From: Romboutsia timonensis
Lineage (GTDB): Bacteria > Bacillota > Clostridia > Peptostreptococcales > Peptostreptococcaceae
DNA: 64,000 bases
Reading direction: 5' to 3'
NCBI RefSeq assembly: GCF_900106845.1
Contig: NZ_LT629850.1
Location: forward strand, 2,153,112 to 2,217,111
Positions within the stretch are counted from its first letter, which is position 1, and the number at the start of each line of letters is the position of its first letter. Positions 60,874-64,000 of the stretch are shown piece after piece. The notes under the pieces were generated by a model. It saw nothing but the letters and a program-made list of their open reading frames with translations, was not told the DNA's origin and did not search any database. Both the position numbers and the translations under genes were made by a program.

Positions 60874-61764
60874 TTATTTTTCAGTATATCCAAAATTACT
60901 TACATAATTTTGTAAGTTTCTCCAATTTTCTTTTACTTTTACCCATAATTGAAGATTTGCTTGAGATCCTAAAAGTAATTCTATATCAGCTCTTGCTGAC
61001 TTTCCTATACCTTTTAATTTTCTACCATTCTTACCTATTATTATACCCTTGTGTGAGTCTCTTTCACAATATATTACAGCTGATATATCAACTATTTCTT
61101 TATCTTTTCTTGATTTCATTCTTTCTATTTCAACTGCAACTCCATGAGGTACTTCATCATGTATATAATGTAGCACTTTTTCTCTTATAAGTTCTGACAC
61201 TAATACTCTTTCTGGTTGATCAGTTATCATATAATCAGGGAAGTACTGAGGTCCTTCTTCTAAATGTGATTTTATAACTTTTAAAAGCTCATTTATATTT
61301 CTTCCTTTTAATGCTGATATTGGCACTATTTGTTCAAATACACCTTCAGCATTATACATTTTCATTAAATCAAATAACTCTTCCTCATTTAATTGATCAA
61401 TTTTATTTAAAACTAAAACAACTGGAGTTTTTATATTCTTTAAGTCATCTATTATTTTTCTATCTCCAGGTCCTATTTTTTTAGATTCATCTACAACGAA
61501 TAATACTAAATCTACGTTTTTAAATGCATCTGTCGCAGACTTAACCATAAATTCACCTAATTTATTTTTAGGCTTATGTATTCCAGGTGTATCTAAGAAC
61601 ACTACTTGTGCTTCTTCATCTGTGTATACTGCTTGTATTGTATTTCTTGTAGTCTGAGGTTTATCACTCATTATTGCTATTTTTTCTCCAACTACATTAT
61701 TCATTAAAGTAGATTTTCCAACGTTTGGTCTTCCTACTATACTAACAAATCCTGATTTAAACAT
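60874..61764 (-). CDS. era: GTPase Era
   Basis: 296 residues from ATG 61764 (AGGAGAAATG). G1 GRPNVGKS, G3 DTPG, G4 NKID, G5 SALKG, then a C-terminal KH RNA-binding domain with GIIIGKNGRKLK (about 231-242). Needed for 16S rRNA maturation and 30S assembly. Confidence 0.96.
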   Translation of the reverse strand: MFKSGFVSIVGRPNVGKSTLMNNVVGEKIAIMSDKPQTTRNTIQAVYTDEEAQVVFLDTPGIHKPKNKLGEFMVKSATDAFKNVDLVLFVVDESKKIGPGDRKIIDDLKNIKTPVVLVLNKIDQLNEEELFDLMKMYNAEGVFEQIVPISALKGRNINELLKVIKSHLEEGPQYFPDYMITDQPERVLVSELIREKVLHYIHDEVPHGVAVEIERMKSRKDKEIVDISAVIYCERDSHKGIIIGKNGRKLKGIGKSARADIELLLGSQANLQLWVKVKENWRNLQNYVSNFGYTEK

Positions 61765-61893
61765 GTTGCATTTCTCCTGTCTCAATAAATTAATTTATTT
61801 TATATCTATAAACCTATATTATAAAAAAATCATAATAAATATTCTTATATTAATATAATTTATTATTTTATTTAGTATCTTACATTATAACAT

Positions 61894-61923
61894 AAAAAAA
61901 GAAGTCGTGAAGGCTTCTTTTTT
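61894..61923. terminator. Terminator upstream of era
   Basis: AAAAAAAGAAG pairs with CTTCTTTTTT around a 9-nt loop, between dgkA and era. Confidence 0.8.
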
Positions 61924-61976
61924 ATCTCATTAAAGTATTAAGAATAAAATATTTATTTTAGGTATTAGTCTAAGCG

Positions 61977-62693
61977 TTATACTAATAGTTGAATTTGGAA
62001 TACTAATATAGTTATTAATGTACCTAATAATCCACCTGCAACAGTTTCCCAGAAGGTATGTATATTCCCCTCTATCCTACTTTGTGCAACTAATACTGCC
62101 ATTAAATATGCTAAAGTTGAAGCTACTACTTTTTCTCCTAAAAAAGTTATAGCTGTTGCTGTAGCAAATGCAAGCGCAGTATGACCACTTGGCATCCCAC
62201 CCCTTAAAGGTGTTCCTGTTGATGTCATAGCTTTTACAACTACAACAGCTATTAATACTAAAACAATACAAATTAATGTCAAATGTATTTGTGATTGTCT
62301 TATAGTATTTAGCACTGAATCAGATAACTCTGTTAACTTATTATAAAATAATAAATATCCTACTACAGCAGAGTTTAGTGCTGCTATTAAAACGCCTCCT
62401 GCAGCTACATCTTTAGCAATTTTAGCTAATACATGATACTCATCAGTTATCATATCTATAGTTTTTTCTATAGCTGTATTAAACATCTCTGCTATTACAA
62501 CTAAACTTATTGCAAATACCAATAGTATCATTTCTAATCTTTTCAAACCTAAAAATAAACTTGCTGTTAATACCACTACAGCTAAAAAATAATGTATTTT
62601 CATATTTCTTTCAAATTTAAAAGTATATATTATACCTTCTATAGCTGCATTAAAAGCTTTAATTATACCTTGACGAGTTTTAGTTTTTTTCAT
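61977..62693 (-). CDS. dgkA: Diacylglycerol/undecaprenol kinase fused to PAP2 phosphatase
   Basis: In 238 residues the N-terminal 110 are a DgkA-type kinase with three membrane helices and AEMFNTAIEKTID (about 68-80). The second half is a PAP2 phosphatase with PSGHTALAFATATA (about 168-181) and helices around it, but the first PAP2 motif (KxxxxxxRP) is not obvious. The fusion could phosphorylate and dephosphorylate undecaprenol. Between ybeY and era, as usual for dgkA. Confidence 0.9.
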   Translation of the reverse strand: MKKTKTRQGIIKAFNAAIEGIIYTFKFERNMKIHYFLAVVVLTASLFLGLKRLEMILLVFAISLVVIAEMFNTAIEKTIDMITDEYHVLAKIAKDVAAGGVLIAALNSAVVGYLLFYNKLTELSDSVLNTIRQSQIHLTLICIVLVLIAVVVVKAMTSTGTPLRGGMPSGHTALAFATATAITFLGEKVVASTLAYLMAVLVAQSRIEGNIHTFWETVAGGLLGTLITILVFQIQLLV

Positions 62694-62698
62694 AAAGC

Positions 62699-63157
62699 CT
62701 ACTCCCTCGTTATGTTTAGCTTATTTAATATATATTCTTCCTTTTCTCTCATCTGTTTTGTATTTTCTTCTGTATCATGATCATACCCTAAAAGATGGAA
62801 TGTACTATGGCAAACTAAAAAACATACTTCTCTTTCAAAACTATGATTATATTCTTTACTTTGCTCAAATGCTCTTTCTAAAGATATTACTATATCACCT
62901 AGTGATTCTTCCTCTAATTCTATATCAAAATCATCACTTAACATAGGAAATGATAATACATCTGTAGGTCTATCTATCCCTCTAAACTGTTTATTTAATT
63001 CATGTATTTCTTTATTATCTACAAAAGATAAACTTACCTCATAATCATCATCATATCCTTCATAATCTAGACATTCAATTATTATATCTTTTATTTTTTC
63101 TATTAATTCCTCGCTTACATTTAGCTTATCTTGTCTGTCATCTATTATAAGTTCCAT
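62699..63157 (-). CDS. ybeY: Endoribonuclease YbeY
   Basis: 152 residues with HSTFHLLGYDH (near 116-126), the zinc-binding HxxxHxxGxxH motif, and RPTDVLSFPM near 63-72. Acts in 16S rRNA maturation and ribosome quality control. Six-base gap to dgkA. Confidence 0.95.
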   Translation of the reverse strand: MELIIDDRQDKLNVSEELIEKIKDIIIECLDYEGYDDDYEVSLSFVDNKEIHELNKQFRGIDRPTDVLSFPMLSDDFDIELEEESLGDIVISLERAFEQSKEYNHSFEREVCFLVCHSTFHLLGYDHDTEENTKQMREKEEYILNKLNITRE

Positions 63158-63179
63158 TGTTTCACCTTTTTTCCTTTGT

Positions 63180-64000
63180 TTATTTTTTCTTAGTATTTTT
63201 TTCTTTGTGCTTAGTTTTTATTTCTTCTTGCTTTTTATCATATTTATCATAAGCTACTATAATTCTTTGAACTAAAGCATGTCTAACAACATCCCTCTCA
63301 GTTAAATTTATACTTCCTATTCCTTCTACACCTTTTAGTACATCTCTAGCATGAAGTAGACCACTTTTCTTATTATCAGGTAAATCAGTTTGAGTTAAAT
63401 CTCCAGTTACCACTGCCTTAGATCCAAACCCTAATCTAGTTAAAAACATCTTCATTTGTTCTCTAGTTGTATTTTGAGCTTCATCTAATATAATAAATGC
63501 ATTATCTAGGGTTCTACCTCTCATAAATGCAAGTGGAGCTACTTCTATCAATCCTCTTTCTAGATATTTATTAAATTTATCTGCGCCTAACATATCAAAT
63601 AATGCGTCGTATAATGGTCTTAAATAAGGGTCTACTTTATCCTTTAAATCTCCTGGTAAAAAACCTAGGTTTTCTCCAGCTTCAACTGCTGGTCTTGTAA
63701 GTATTATTCTACTAACCTCATCTCTTTTAAATGCCTTTACAGCCATAGCTACAGCTAAATATGTTTTACCTGTACCAGCTGGACCTATACCAAAAGTTAT
63801 ATCATTATTTTTTATTAAGTTTATGTATTCTTTTTGACCTAAAGTTTTAGGCTGAACTGCTTTTCCCTTTTGAGTTAAAACAATTGTATCTTCTAATTCC
63901 TTTATTCTTTCTTCACTTCCTTCAAGCAATAAAGATAATGAGTAAGAAATACTTTGTTTATCTAGATTTTTACCATTTGATACACTTTGATGAAGCTCTG
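63180..64000 (-). CDS. phoH: PhoH-family ATPase, 5' end outside the window
   Basis: The frame continues without stop to the window end (273 codons visible). Walker [12 protein letters not shown], Walker [11 protein letters not shown] and [10 protein letters not shown] are all present, with a Lys-rich tail. Full-length PhoH is about 320 residues, so about 45 residues are missing. Usual neighbour of ybeY. Confidence 0.94.
   Translation of the reverse strand, partial: ELHQSVSNGKNLDKQSISYSLSLLLEGSEERIKELEDTIVLTQKGKAVQPKTLGQKEYINLIKNNDITFGIGPAGTGKTYLAVAMAVKAFKRDEVSRIILTRPAVEAGENLGFLPGDLKDKVDPYLRPLYDALFDMLGADKFNKYLERGLIEVAPLAFMRGRTLDNAFIILDEAQNTTREQMKMFLTRLGFGSKAVVTGDLTQTDLPDNKKSGLLHARDVLKGVEGIGSINLTERDVVRHALVQRIIVAYDKYDKKQEEIKTKHKEKNTKKK

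Overview
The window is AT-rich chromosomal DNA of an endospore-forming, anaerobic, amino-acid-fermenting clostridium. The best fit is the family Peptostreptococcaceae (Clostridioides, Paeniclostridium, Paraclostridium or Romboutsia type). This is inferred from the protein families, from an aminotransferase-iorA-iorB-buk operon, and from a right-hand phoH-ybeY-dgkA-era-mgtE-yqzL-recO-glyQ-glyS-ccpN-ppsR block in clostridial order. Species cannot be fixed by reading alone.

Layout. (1) 1-5.3 kb, accessory: part of an IS630-type element, a gene whose 3' end it replaced, a secreted-protein gene broken by one stop codon, a pentapeptide-repeat potassium-channel fusion, and small Cys-rich proteins. 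(2) 5.3-10.2 kb: amino-acid fermentation operon (aminotransferase, indolepyruvate ferredoxin oxidoreductase, butyrate-type kinase). (3) 10.6-18.9 kb: SIMPL protein, a stand-alone ribosomal S4 gene behind a Fur-like box, a promoter and a terminated leader RNA, a transglycosylase, ferredoxin, a Hanks-type kinase, an oligopeptide-binding lipoprotein whose two halves are in reversed (circularly permuted) order, and an exonuclease. (4) 19-26.9 kb: MATE exporter and Fur-box siderophore ABC operon, then a complete IS630-type element, all between two identical 104-bp direct repeats. (5) 26.8-34.1 kb: ftsE-ftsX-M23 hydrolase operon, subtilase, MORN-repeat protein, exonuclease, TtcA-like enzyme. (6) 34.3-48.7 kb: spore-coat operon cotJA-cotJB-cotJC. 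(7) 49-64 kb: topB and the conserved housekeeping block.

The main discovery candidate is region 6. cotJC is split after codon 107 by a 13,313-bp element. A large serine recombinase lies at its left end, and the two element ends are inverted copies of each other around the dinucleotide GA, as expected for a serine-integrase attP. Excision across TCTGA would rebuild an uninterrupted 190-codon cotJC. This is the architecture of the skin element in sigK, here in a spore-coat gene. A 55-codon ORF overlapping the recombinase start is a candidate directionality factor. The cargo includes a BglII/BstYI-like restriction endonuclease with a D12-class adenine methylase, an HNH-like/GIY-YIG gene pair, a resolvase, a replication-like protein, decayed genes, and a roughly 430-nt block of higher GC that looks like a large structured RNA.

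Other items of note are the permuted OppA-like protein, the Fur-box RNA upstream of S4, a dispersed intergenic repeat that often contains a DnaA-box-like TTATCCACA, and IS insertions that give two unrelated genes the same 13-residue C-terminus. No tRNA, rRNA or CRISPR array was seen.
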